A stretch of DNA of 57,137 nucleotides, taken from the NCBI GenBank assembly GCA_902516345.1, contig CABXYJ010000005.1, positions 1-57,137 of the forward strand, read 5' to 3'. The DNA comes from an uncultured Pelagibacteraceae bacterium. GTDB lineage: Bacteria; Pseudomonadota; Alphaproteobacteria; Pelagibacterales; Pelagibacteraceae. The notes below the pieces were generated by a model. It worked only from the letters and a program-made list of their open reading frames with translations. It was not told where the DNA came from and did not search any database. Of this stretch, positions 9,850-17,883 are shown one piece after another; the stretch's first letter is position 1; every line of letters starts with the position of its first letter. Both the position numbers and the translations under genes were made by a program.

Positions 9850-10970
9850 TATCACAAAAACAAAAAATAATTTTAGATGGCACAGTTTTAGGAATGGCTA
9901 TAGATAATAAGTTAGCCAGAACAGGCATCTATTTTGTAATAAAAAATTTGTGTGACAGTTTTCTTTTAAGAAATGATGTAGAATTTAAAATTTTATCACC
10001 AATTGAATTAAGAAAGAAAATGATTTCATTTTATTCAAATCATCAATTTAAAGAATGTTTTAACTTAGCCAATGTTAAATTTGGTGAGGAAAAACTGAAC
10101 TTTTTAATGCCTTTTCACCCAGCTGGTCAAGATTTATATAAAATTCCTAAGTCAAATATTTTTCAGATTATTTATGATTTTTCTACTCATTTTTGTCCAG
10201 AATTAAAAGGTTCAAATATAAGTTTTGAAAAAAGTATACTAAAATCATTGAATTCAAAAAGTCATGCATTATGTATTTCTCAAAAAACTAGAACTGATCT
10301 TTTGTCTATTTCAAATATTGACCCTAATAAAGTAGGAGTTTTTTATCCAGGTTTAAGAAATGATTTTGATAGAGAATATAATATTAGATTTGATATTAAT
10401 AAATTTCTTAATATTTCTGGGAACTCAAAATATATTTTATGTTTATCTACTCTAGAACCAAGAAAAAATTTAAAGACTTCCTTAAAGATCTTTGAAGAAA
10501 TGATTAAAAAATTTAATTTTGATAATTTATATCTTGTTCTAACTGGAGCAAAAGGTTGGGGTAAAGTTGATGAGCAAATTAATACTTTTCCAGAAAAAAT
10601 TAAAAAAAGAATTATAGTCACTGGATATGTCGATGATAAAATAGTTTATCATTTATATAAATCATCGCTTTGTTTTCTTTATCCATCATTTTATGAAGGG
10701 TTTGGATTACCTCCACTTGAGGCAATGGCATCAGGTACTCCAGTGATTATTTCCAATAGAGGTTCTCTTTCTGAGATTTTTGGAAAAGCTACTAAAATTT
10801 TTGATCCATATGATATTTCTGGTATGACATCTAAAATTTATGATTTATATCAAAATCCAAAAAAAAGAGAAAAAGAAGTACAAAAGTTAAAAAAATTTTC
10901 TAAATTATTTACATGGAAAAAATCCTCAGAAAAAATTATTAGTTTTATCAATCAATTTAAAAAGATCTAA
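9846..10970 (+). CDS. Glycosyltransferase family 4 (GT-B fold)
   Basis: A 374-residue glycosyltransferase. The C-terminal Glycos_transf_1 domain is clear: STLEPRKNLKTSL at its start, LVLTGAKGWG, then the donor-site motif PSFYEGFGLPPLEAMASGTPV with the E-x7-E pattern and SNRGSLSEI. The N-terminal acceptor domain is less conserved. It probably adds a hexose during polysaccharide or lipid-linked oligosaccharide synthesis; the sugar cannot be read from sequence. Its start overlaps the stop of the preceding gene (ATGA), and a methyltransferase gene follows 52 bases later. Confidence 0.9.
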   Translation: MISQKQKIILDGTVLGMAIDNKLARTGIYFVIKNLCDSFLLRNDVEFKILSPIELRKKMISFYSNHQFKECFNLANVKFGEEKLNFLMPFHPAGQDLYKIPKSNIFQIIYDFSTHFCPELKGSNISFEKSILKSLNSKSHALCISQKTRTDLLSISNIDPNKVGVFYPGLRNDFDREYNIRFDINKFLNISGNSKYILCLSTLEPRKNLKTSLKIFEEMIKKFNFDNLYLVLTGAKGWGKVDEQINTFPEKIKKRIIVTGYVDDKIVYHLYKSSLCFLYPSFYEGFGLPPLEAMASGTPVIISNRGSLSEIFGKATKIFDPYDISGMTSKIYDLYQNPKKREKEVQKLKKFSKLFTWKKSSEKIISFINQFKKI

Positions 10971-11022
10971 TTATAAATTATTAATTATTGATCTATTTAA
11001 TTAATACTTATAATAGTTTTGT

Positions 11023-11700
11023 ATGGAAAATTTAGATTTTTATAATTGGTTTGACAAAATCTCAATCAAATTAGAGACAAGAAAAGACTCATTTTATCAA
11101 ATTTTTAAGTATTTAGATAAAATCCCTAGCCCAATTACAATTGTGGAAACAGGCTGTTTAAGAATTAAAGATAATTTTTCAGGTGATGGTCAAAGTACAT
11201 TGTTATTTGATAAATATACTCAATCTAGAAAAAACAATTCTAAGGTTTATACTGTAGATATTAATCCTAGTGCAACAAAAGTTTGTTCAGAAATTGTAAG
11301 TGAAAATGTTTCAATTAATACCGCTGACAGTGTCAAATATTTAAATAATTTAAGCAAGGAATTTTCTAAAAATAAAACTGATGTTTCATTATTTTACTTA
11401 GATAGCTTTGATTGTGATTGGAAATCAAAAGAAAAATCAGCGCAACATCATTTGAAGGAATTAGTAAGTATAAAAAAAATTTTAAATGAGCAAACATTAG
11501 TAGTGGTAGATGACTCTCCAATAATAGGATATCTGCAACAATCGAATGTCAAAAAAGATACTCTTGAGCTTATTAAACCAGGATTAGTTCCAGGCCCAAC
11601 AATCTCAGGAAAAGGAAGCTTGGTTCATGAGTATGCAGTTCATACTGGCGCAAAGATACTTTTTTCAAATTATCAAACTGGATGGATCGGTTTTAATTAA
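11023..11700 (+). CDS. Class I SAM-dependent methyltransferase-like protein
   Basis: 225 residues with a Rossmann-type methyltransferase pattern. Motif I is IVETGCLRI followed by a glycine-containing segment (SGDGQST), an acidic strand end is at VYTVDINPSA, NTADSVKYL follows, and LFYLDSFDCDW and LVVVDDSPI are later strands. This resembles the Methyltransf_24/class I group acting on small molecules or sugars. No membrane segment is present. It follows the two glycosyltransferase genes and precedes a tRNA, so modification of the same glycan is a reasonable inference. The substrate is unknown. Confidence 0.65.
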   Translation: MENLDFYNWFDKISIKLETRKDSFYQIFKYLDKIPSPITIVETGCLRIKDNFSGDGQSTLLFDKYTQSRKNNSKVYTVDINPSATKVCSEIVSENVSINTADSVKYLNNLSKEFSKNKTDVSLFYLDSFDCDWKSKEKSAQHHLKELVSIKKILNEQTLVVVDDSPIIGYLQQSNVKKDTLELIKPGLVPGPTISGKGSLVHEYAVHTGAKILFSNYQTGWIGFN

Positions 11701-11775
11701 TACATTAATCTGAAGATTAAAAAAGATTCAAACTTGATTATAAATGATATTGTTGTAAAACCTTAATTATTAATA

Positions 11776-11852
11776 GGGCCTGTAGCTCAGTTGGTTAGAG
11801 CAGTACACTCATAATGTATTGGTCCCAGGTTCGAGTCCTGGCGGGCCCACCA
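11776..11852 (+). tRNA. tRNA with CAU anticodon (Met, or lysidine-type Ile2)
   Basis: 77 nt including CCA. Acceptor gggcctg/cgggccc, D-arm gctc-agttggtta-gagc, anticodon loop CTCATAA, T-arm ccagg-TTCGAGT-cctgg: a canonical tRNA. The acceptor stem starts GGGCC like alphaproteobacterial tRNA-Ile and lacks the C3-G70 pair of elongator tRNA-Met. I therefore favour tRNA-Ile2, read as AUA after TilS modification, over elongator Met, but sequence alone does not settle it. Confidence 0.9.
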
Positions 11853-11863
11853 TAGTTGTTTAG

Positions 11864-12454
11864 TTAATTTTTTGAAAAGTCTTTTAAAGTTTTAAATAGT
11901 GCATTTATATCACCATCATTAGAATTTAAAATTGATGCAAACTCTTCTTTTTGAGTTCTTGCCAGACTTAAGCCCTCTATAATTAAATCCCTAATCAAAG
12001 GATTTTCAGGGTCTTTAGTATAAATTCTCCAGTCAATTTTAACCTCTGGTCTGTCATCCGTTCCTTTTAGAAGAGAATTTACTATTGTATAGTTTCTATT
12101 TATTACTTCTTTATTGTAAACATCTATTTCTGGATTAGTGTATTCAGCTAATCTGCTTGAAAAACTTTTTAAGAAATAATCATTAAATAATTTTATATAT
12201 TGAATTTTTTGATTATCGTTAATTGTTTTTCTTCTAGAACCAAGTGTATAGAACGCTATCCCATTTATATCTACAGTTTCTATGGCAATCTTTTTTAGCT
12301 CTGAAATCTTATTTTCCTTTGAAATATTTTCAGAAAGAATCTTAGATGCTCTATTAACTGTTGATTGAACAAAAATATCTGGCTGTATTGCAGAAGCAAT
12401 ATTTATACTTAAAAAGTAAACTATTAAAATAAATAAACATTTTTTAATTTTCAT
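11864..12454 (-). CDS. mlaC: MlaC/Ttg2D-family phospholipid-binding protein
   Basis: Periplasmic carrier of the Mla system, which shuttles phospholipid between the outer-membrane MlaA complex and the inner-membrane MlaFEDB transporter. The 196 residues begin with a Sec signal (MKIKKCLFILIVYFLS...IASA). The mature part has family features: GSRRKTINDNQKIQYIKLFNDYF, LKGTDDRPEVKIDWRIY, and LIIEGLSLARTQKEEF near the end. It lies 14 bases downstream of mlaA on the minus strand. The ABC transporter genes are not in this window. Its stop is 11 bases from the converging tRNA. Confidence 0.9.
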   Translation of the reverse strand: MKIKKCLFILIVYFLSINIASAIQPDIFVQSTVNRASKILSENISKENKISELKKIAIETVDINGIAFYTLGSRRKTINDNQKIQYIKLFNDYFLKSFSSRLAEYTNPEIDVYNKEVINRNYTIVNSLLKGTDDRPEVKIDWRIYTKDPENPLIRDLIIEGLSLARTQKEEFASILNSNDGDINALFKTLKDFSKN

Positions 12455-12468
12455 TTATTTTATTAAAA

Positions 12469-13257
12469 TTAATTATTTTCTATTTCTTCCCAATCACTAT
12501 CATTTTGTGTTTCAACAATAGTATTCATGTTAGCTATTTTTTGTTGTCTATCCTGTAAATATAGACTTTTTACAGACGCATAAAAATCTAATGAATTTTC
12601 CTTTAAATTTTCAATTGAATCATAATTTTTTGCTCTAAAGTCTACTCCTGCTGTTATTTTTGAGCTGTAATAATCTTCTTCACTTAAATAGTGAGTATCA
12701 TTTTTGACTGTAACATTATACCAAGCATCTCCACCAAGTAAATTGGCTCCCAACGCAACTGTATCTCTTGCAGTGCTTGGACCTAAAACAGGTAAAACAA
12801 TATAGCAACCTGGTCCAACACCAGCTTTAGCTAATGATTGACCATAATCTTCTTTTTCATACTCTGACATTCCAAGATGCTGTGCAACATCAACAAAACC
12901 TAAAATTCCAACGGTAGTATTTACTAAAAATCTTCCAGTGTTCATCATAGCTAATTTAAATTCACCTTGGAGAATGTTGTTGGGTATTGTTACAAGATTT
13001 GATAAATTATCAAGTGAGTTACTTACTCCACTTTTTACTGGTGATGGCAACTTTTTGTAAACAGTCGCGACTGGTTTAAAAATTATACCATCCAGAGCTT
13101 GATTAAATGCAAAAGTTGCTCTGTTTAAACCCTCAAAGCAATCTTTAACTTCAGCTGGGTCATTCTTTTTTAAAATTAGATCACCATCAGAAGCTGCATT
13201 AACATTTAAAGTTAGCGCAAGGGTTGTAATTAGAATTACTACAATTTTCTTAATCAT
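12469..13257 (-). CDS. mlaA: MlaA/VacJ-family outer-membrane lipid asymmetry protein
   Basis: A 262-residue VacJ-family protein that extracts misplaced phospholipid from the outer leaflet. Diagnostic segments are CFEGLNRATFAFNQALD, PVATVYKKLPSPVKSGVSN, LVTIPNNILQGEF, FLVNTTVGILGFVDVA, and EDYGQSLAKAGVGPGCYIVLP followed by GPSTARDT. The N-terminus is a Sec-type signal ending NVNAASDG without a lipobox cysteine, whereas enterobacterial MlaA is a lipoprotein; the first Cys is in the mature domain. It is the first gene of mlaA-mlaC and is transcribed away from the amidase gene. Confidence 0.94.
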   Translation of the reverse strand: MIKKIVVILITTLALTLNVNAASDGDLILKKNDPAEVKDCFEGLNRATFAFNQALDGIIFKPVATVYKKLPSPVKSGVSNSLDNLSNLVTIPNNILQGEFKLAMMNTGRFLVNTTVGILGFVDVAQHLGMSEYEKEDYGQSLAKAGVGPGCYIVLPVLGPSTARDTVALGANLLGGDAWYNVTVKNDTHYLSEEDYYSSKITAGVDFRAKNYDSIENLKENSLDFYASVKSLYLQDRQQKIANMNTIVETQNDSDWEEIENN

Positions 13258-13309
13258 TACAGTCTTTATAATATATAAAAGGATAAAGTAAATTAAGTAA
13301 TTAACAAAA

Positions 13310-14053
13310 ATGAGCTCAAAATTAGGCCTAAAATTGACGAGGCACTACTCTATAAATTTTGATGCACTTTCTAGAAACAAAAAACAGATTAAATTCATCA
13401 TTATTCATTATACTGGGATGAGAAAGCAGTCAGAGGCTATAAAAAGACTTTGTAACTCTAAATCAAAAGTAAGCTCACACTACTTCATCAAAAATAATGG
13501 AGAAGTTGTAAATCTAGTACCAGATCTTTATATTGCGTGGCACGCTGGGGAGTCGATTTGGAAAAAATATAAATCTTTAAACAAATATTCTATAGGCATT
13601 GAAATCAATAATCCAGGACATAGTAATAATTATAAGAAATTTTATGCTAAGCAAATAAAATCATTAATAAAACTTTTAAGAATTTTGATTAAAAAATACA
13701 AAGTTAAAAAACAAAATATACTCGGTCATTCTGACATATCTCCAAATCGTAAAAAAGATCCTGGTGAAAAATTTCCTTGGAAGATATTAGCGAGTCAAAA
13801 TTTGTGTCATTGGCATAAATTAAAAGAAAGAGAAATTAAAAAGTTTAGAAATCAAAAAATAAGCTTTTTTGAGCAAAAAAGATTTATGAAAAATCTTAAT
13901 ATGATTGGTTATTCAAAAAGATTTAGAAAAAAAACAAAATTATATAATATTAAAGTAATTGAAGCCTTTCAAAGAAAATTTAGACAAAGTTTAATTAATG
14001 GTAAAATAGATTTAGAGTGTTTTTTAATAAGTAAAAGCCTAGTAAAATCGTAA
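13310..14053 (+). CDS. N-acetylmuramoyl-L-alanine amidase (Amidase_2, AmiD-like)
   Basis: Zinc amidase that cleaves the lactyl-amide bond between MurNAc and the stem peptide; 247 residues. Zinc ligands are visible as His in FIIIHYTGM, His in ILGHSDISP and the acidic/Lys region RKKDPGEKFPW. SSHYFIKNNGEVVNLVPD and AWHAGES are further family hallmarks. Residues from about 185 resemble a peptidoglycan-binding domain (VIEAFQRKFRQ...GKID). No signal peptide is seen, so it may act on recycled anhydro-muropeptides inside the cell or leave by an unusual route. RNase P RNA follows after 44 bases. Confidence 0.9.
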   Translation: MSSKLGLKLTRHYSINFDALSRNKKQIKFIIIHYTGMRKQSEAIKRLCNSKSKVSSHYFIKNNGEVVNLVPDLYIAWHAGESIWKKYKSLNKYSIGIEINNPGHSNNYKKFYAKQIKSLIKLLRILIKKYKVKKQNILGHSDISPNRKKDPGEKFPWKILASQNLCHWHKLKEREIKKFRNQKISFFEQKRFMKNLNMIGYSKRFRKKTKLYNIKVIEAFQRKFRQSLINGKIDLECFLISKSLVKS

Positions 14054-14061
14054 GCAAATAA

Positions 14062-14090
14062 TTGTTGAAATTTTATTTTTAAAATATAAG
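14062..14090 (+). promoter_or_regulatory. Sigma-70-type promoter of rnpB
   Basis: TTGTTG (14062-14067), a 17-base spacer, then TATAAG (14085-14090). A start 7-8 bases downstream falls at the first base of the RNase P RNA terminal helix (about 14098). The agreement between promoter geometry and the mature 5' end supports it. Confidence 0.7.
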
Positions 14091-14097
14091 TTGATTG

Positions 14098-14450
14098 TGT
14101 CAGATGAACGACTTATTGCTTCAAGTTAGAAGAGGAAAGTCCGGGCTCTACAAGGATACAGTGCCAGGTAATACCTGGCGGGGGCAACCCTAGGGACAGT
14201 GCCACAGAAAATAAACCGCCATAACATGGCAAGGGTGAAAAGGTGTGGTAAGAGCACACCGGTTCTATTGGTAACAATGAACGCTGGAAAACCCCACTGA
14301 GAGCAAGACTAAGTAGAGATGACATTGTTGAAAAACTAAAAGCCATCCTTGGCTAGTCATCAGGGTTAGTCGCTTGAGCTTAAGAGTAATCTTAAGCCTA
14401 GACAAATGATAAGTTTAAAGGACAGAACCCGGCTTACAGTTCATCTGACA
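14098..14450 (+). ncRNA. rnpB: RNase P RNA (bacterial type A)
   Basis: The catalytic RNA of RNase P, which trims tRNA 5' leaders. The ends pair perfectly over 12 bases (TGTCAGATGAAC with GTTCATCTGACA; helix P1). The universally conserved 5' core GAGGAAAGTCCGGGCTC lies at 14132-14148 and its partner ACAGAACCCGGCTTAC at 14422-14437. GAGAGCAAGACTAAGTAGAG near 14299 is another typical stretch. At about 353 nt the length is usual for alphaproteobacteria. It sits between the amidase gene and mraZ with its own promoter. Confidence 0.96.
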
Positions 14451-14536
14451 TAATTATCAAATTTTAATAGTCAAATTTCCAGATTCTGACTCAATTCTAT
14501 CTAATATTTTAAACTTAATTTTTAATAGAATATATT

Positions 14537-14565
14537 GACACTTAAACAAAAAACCCATAATATCC
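14537..14565 (+). promoter_or_regulatory. Near-consensus sigma-70 promoter of the division cluster
   Basis: TTGACA (14537-14542), exactly 17 bases, then TATAAT-like TAATAT (14560-14565), placing transcription start near 14572, about 35 bases before the mraZ ATG. It is the only strong promoter seen ahead of the roughly 20-kb mraZ-ligA gene run, and it overlaps the MraZ boxes. Confidence 0.85.
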
Positions 14566-14580
14566 CATAAATTCCCAAAT
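14555..14580 (+). promoter_or_regulatory. MraZ operator: three CCCA boxes at 10-bp spacing
   Basis: CCC triplets begin at 14556, 14566 and 14576 in the form CCCAT-n5-CCCAT-n5-CCCAA, which is TGGGN repeats on the other strand. MraZ is known to bind such helical-turn-spaced GGG boxes in front of its own gene. Here they cover the -10 element and start site, so the expected effect is autorepression of mraZ and the cluster. Confidence 0.85.
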
Positions 14581-14606
14581 AAGGGAAAAAGTGGAATTTA
14601 TGGTTT

Positions 14607-15062
14607 ATGTTTTTATCAACCTACGAAAACAAATTGGACAAAAAAGGAAGGGTGTCGGTGCCTGCAAGTTTTAGATCATATTTGTCTAACTTAGGTTATA
14701 ATGGAGTAATTTGTTATCCATCATTTAATAATTATTCAATAGAAGCATGGCCACAAGACAGAATAGAAAAAATCTCCAATTCAATAGACTCACTAAACCC
14801 TTTTGAGGAAAAAAGAGATTTTTTTTCAACATCAATTTTATCTGAAAGCGTAAATTTACAATTTGACGGTGAGGGCAGAATTTCAATAACTCCAAAATTA
14901 TTAAAACATGCAAAAATTAAAAATAACATGGTTTTTGTTGGGCAAGGAAAAACATTCCAAATTTGGGAGCCAACAATATTTGAAAAATTTAAGGTTAGTG
15001 CAAAGAAAAAAGCAAATATTAATCGTTCTAGTCTTAAATGGGAGCAACAGTTTAACAAATAA
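14607..15062 (+). CDS. mraZ: Transcriptional regulator MraZ
   Basis: Ring-forming DNA-binding protein that represses the division cluster; 151 residues, the usual size. It contains two tandem SpoVT/AbrB-like halves, each with the family D-x3-R motif: [13 protein letters not shown] near the start and [13 protein letters not shown] near residue 90. The ATG at 14607 gives the standard [11 protein letters not shown] opening. Three MraZ boxes lie in its promoter, supporting autoregulation. ftsZ begins 14 bases after the stop, which is unusual; rsmH normally follows. Confidence 0.97.
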   Translation: MFLSTYENKLDKKGRVSVPASFRSYLSNLGYNGVICYPSFNNYSIEAWPQDRIEKISNSIDSLNPFEEKRDFFSTSILSESVNLQFDGEGRISITPKLLKHAKIKNNMVFVGQGKTFQIWEPTIFEKFKVSAKKKANINRSSLKWEQQFNK

Positions 15063-15076
15063 CGGGGGATAAAAAA

Positions 15077-16543
15077 ATGACAATTAACTTTAAAGTACCA
15101 GAAATTAAAGAATTACAACCACGACTTTTAGTAATGGGTATTGGTGGGGCAGGTGGAAATGCAATAAATGAGATGATTGATAATGGAATGCAAGGAGTTG
15201 AATTTATTGCAGTAAATACAGATGCGCAGGATTTAAAACACAGTAAGGCAAAATCAAAAATTCAAATTGGTTTAAATTTGACAAAAGGTTTAGGCGCTGG
15301 GGCAAAATTAGATATTGGTCAAGCCGCTGCCGATGAGTCATTAAATGATATAGTAAATATTCTTCAAGGTGCAAATATGGTTTTTATAGCTGCTGGAATG
15401 GGTGGTGGTACTGGCACAGGAGCTGCACATGTTATTGCAAGAGCAGCAAAGGAATTAAACATATTAACAGTTGGCGTAATAACTCTTCCTTTTTTGTACG
15501 AAGGACCGTCGAGGATGAGAAGAGCCCAACAGGGTTTAGAGGAACTTAGAAGACATGTTGATACAATAATTGTAATCCCAAATCAAAATTTATTCAAAAT
15601 AGCCAACGAGCAAACTACTTTCGAAGAGTCTTTTAATCTTTCGAATAATGTACTTATGCACGGAGTGCAAAGTATTACAGATTTGATGGTTAGACCAGGT
15701 TTGATTAATTTAGATTTTGCAGATGTTGAGTCTGTAATGGCTTCAATGGGTAAAGCAATGATGGGTACAGGAGAGGCAGAAGGTGAAGGAAGAGCCATGA
15801 AAGCAGCTGAAATGGCTATCAGCAACCCATTAATTGATGATTATACCCTAAAAGGAGCAAAAGGATTATTAGTCAATATCACTGGAGGAAAAGATTTAAA
15901 ACTTTTTGAGGTTGATGAGGCTGTCAATAAAGTAAGAGCTGAAGTTGATCCAGAAGCTGAATTAATAATAGGTGCGATTACTGACCCAGAGCTTGATGGC
16001 AAAATGAGAGTTTCAATTGTTGCCACATCTCTGGATGGTCAGCAACCTGAAACAAAATCTGTAATTAATATGGTTCATCGTATTCAAAACCGAAATCCAG
16101 GGTATTCAGATTTTGTAAATAATAATGGAACAGCATCCTTTGGTTTTTCTAGTTCCAATTCAAATCCGTTTTCTCACGGTGCTAATGCACTAAAACTTGA
16201 AAACGAGGTTGTATCAGAAAATATAGATAATAATCAGACTATTAATGAGATGAACAATCAATATCATGAGGAATTACTTAAAAATCAAGAGTCACAGAGT
16301 ATTGATGAAAACACCTCTGAATTAAAAAATGAGTCATCTTTAAATTATGAAGAAGATAGTTTTCAAACTGAAAATCAACATTCTAGTGATTTAAAAGAGT
16401 TTGGGGTGGATACAAATGAACCAGATCTATTCAGCTCAGACAAACAAGACTCAAACACTCAAGATTTACTTGGATCTTCAGACGTAAATAATGAGGAAGA
16501 CGATTTAGAAATACCTGCTTTTTTACGAAGACAAAAAAATTAA
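15077..16543 (+). CDS. ftsZ: Cell division GTPase FtsZ
   Basis: Tubulin-like GTPase that forms the division ring; 488 residues. The GTP-binding core starts [17 protein letters not shown] and carries the tubulin signature GGGTGTGAA, with the T7 loop near [10 protein letters not shown] roughly 150-residue Asn/Ser/Glu-rich linker follows from about residue 330. The conserved C-terminal peptide [11 protein letters not shown], which docks membrane anchors such as FtsA, is intact. The ribosome site GGGGGAT precedes the ATG. Its position between mraZ and rsmH departs from the common ftsQ-ftsA-ftsZ order and puts it next to the MraZ-controlled promoter. Confidence 0.98.
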   Translation: MTINFKVPEIKELQPRLLVMGIGGAGGNAINEMIDNGMQGVEFIAVNTDAQDLKHSKAKSKIQIGLNLTKGLGAGAKLDIGQAAADESLNDIVNILQGANMVFIAAGMGGGTGTGAAHVIARAAKELNILTVGVITLPFLYEGPSRMRRAQQGLEELRRHVDTIIVIPNQNLFKIANEQTTFEESFNLSNNVLMHGVQSITDLMVRPGLINLDFADVESVMASMGKAMMGTGEAEGEGRAMKAAEMAISNPLIDDYTLKGAKGLLVNITGGKDLKLFEVDEAVNKVRAEVDPEAELIIGAITDPELDGKMRVSIVATSLDGQQPETKSVINMVHRIQNRNPGYSDFVNNNGTASFGFSSSNSNPFSHGANALKLENEVVSENIDNNQTINEMNNQYHEELLKNQESQSIDENTSELKNESSLNYEEDSFQTENQHSSDLKEFGVDTNEPDLFSSDKQDSNTQDLLGSSDVNNEEDDLEIPAFLRRQKN

Positions 16544-16561
16544 TGTCCTTCGGAAAAATAA

Positions 16562-17572
16562 ATGGAAGCCACCATGGTATCGGATGCTCCAAAACATTAT
16601 CCGGTATTGCTTGATGAAATAATCAGCATTATTACCCCTCAACATGGTGGCACATTTATCGATTGTACATTTGGCCAGGGTGGTTACACAGAGAAAATTT
16701 TAAGTTTTAAAAATACTCAAGTCATTGCTTTAGATAGAGATATTGAAAGTAAGAAAAAAGCTGAAAAATTTCAAAAAAAATTTGGTCAAAGATTTATATT
16801 TAAAAATAATCGATTTAGTCAGTTAAATGATTTAATGCTTAAAGATATAAGTATTCGAGGTATTATTTTCGATTTAGGTTTTTCTTATTCACAAATAAAA
16901 GATACCAAAAAGGGATTATCATTTAATTCTGAAGGAGAACTTAATATGAAAATGGGATTAAATACTTTTTCAGCAAAAGATGTAATTAACAAGTTAAGTA
17001 AAAAAGAATTAGAGTTAATATTCAAATTTTTTGGGGAGGAAAGGGAAGCAAAAAAAATTTCATTTAAAATAGATTCAGAAAGAAATAAAAAAAAAATAGA
17101 TACTAAAATTTTAGCAAAACTAATTGAGGAAGTTAAATCAAGAAAAAATTTTAAAATACACAGTGCAACAAAAGTTTTTCAAGCTTTAAGAATTTTTGTA
17201 AACAAAGAAATAAGTGAGTTGATAAATGGTTTAATTTCTGCAGCAAAAATTTTAGACGAAGGAGGAATTTTAATAGTTGTTACGTTTAATTCGTTAGAGG
17301 ATAAAATTGTCAAATATTTTTTTAAAAGTTTATCTGAAAATAAAAGTGTTTCCAGGTATATGCCAAAAGAGGACCAAGAAAACATATTATTTAAGTTATT
17401 AAAAAGAAAACCAATAATACCATCAGAAAAAGAGATAAAAATGAATCCACCATCTAGGTCTGCAAAACTAAGATATGTAATAAAGAAAGATAATTCTTTT
17501 GCATTTAAAACAGATATTTTGAAAAAATTTGATTATTTAATTCAAATTGAAAATCTAGGAAATAAATTATGA
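16562..17572 (+). CDS. rsmH: 16S rRNA (cytosine-N4) methyltransferase RsmH
   Basis: Methylates C1402 of 16S rRNA with SAM (older name MraW). 336 residues: [11 protein letters not shown] at the N-terminus, SAM site [28 protein letters not shown], and [15 protein letters not shown] near the C-terminal third, then [12 protein letters not shown]. The ATG at 16562 is annotated, though an in-frame ATG at 16574 (four codons later) is equally plausible because neither has a clear ribosome site. Its stop overlaps the ftsL start (ATGA). Confidence 0.95.
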   Translation: MEATMVSDAPKHYPVLLDEIISIITPQHGGTFIDCTFGQGGYTEKILSFKNTQVIALDRDIESKKKAEKFQKKFGQRFIFKNNRFSQLNDLMLKDISIRGIIFDLGFSYSQIKDTKKGLSFNSEGELNMKMGLNTFSAKDVINKLSKKELELIFKFFGEEREAKKISFKIDSERNKKKIDTKILAKLIEEVKSRKNFKIHSATKVFQALRIFVNKEISELINGLISAAKILDEGGILIVVTFNSLEDKIVKYFFKSLSENKSVSRYMPKEDQENILFKLLKRKPIIPSEKEIKMNPPSRSAKLRYVIKKDNSFAFKTDILKKFDYLIQIENLGNKL

Positions 17573-17883
17573 AAAACTTTTCTGTGATTTCTTTAATACT
17601 GTCTTTAATTTTATTTACAGCCATCATTAAAAATTCTACTAAAAAAATTGATGAAGAAACATTTATTAAGGAGGAAAATCTAAGATTTTTAAATCAAGAG
17701 TACAAAAATGCTAAATTAGAATTTGAATACTTAAGCTCCTCAGAAAAATTACTTGGATTTCAGAATTTATACTTTGACGAACAATTAGTTCAAAAAGAAC
17801 TAAAAGAAATTAGATTAATTAAAAAATCATCTAATCAATTAATTATTAAGGAGCTGAAAATAATTGATGATCCAAAAAGATAA
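17569..17883 (+). CDS. ftsL: FtsL-like division protein
   Basis: A 104-residue bitopic protein at the FtsL position between rsmH and ftsI. It has one N-terminal membrane helix ([17 protein letters not shown]) followed by a periplasmic heptad-like helix ([17 protein letters not shown]...), the FtsL architecture that joins FtsQ-FtsB to activate FtsW-FtsI. FtsL diverges fast, so the call rests mainly on position, size and topology. It overlaps rsmH by 4 bases and ftsI by 17. Confidence 0.8.
   Translation: MKNFSVISLILSLILFTAIIKNSTKKIDEETFIKEENLRFLNQEYKNAKLEFEYLSSSEKLLGFQNLYFDEQLVQKELKEIRLIKKSSNQLIIKELKIIDDPKR

Noticed and set aside
11701..11775. TTAATCT-ga-AGATTAA hairpin after the methyltransferase gene as terminator
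   Set aside because: The stem is followed by A residues, not T, on the transcribed strand, so it does not fit a Rho-independent terminator for that gene.
14113..14346. 77-aa minus-strand ORF
   Set aside because: Lies wholly inside the RNase P RNA, which has conserved core motifs and a closed terminal helix; the frame is a by-product of the RNA sequence.
14732..15058. Minus-strand ORFs of 62, 108 and 60 aa opposite mraZ
   Set aside because: Antisense shadows of a well-conserved gene, no ribosome site and no recognisable motif.
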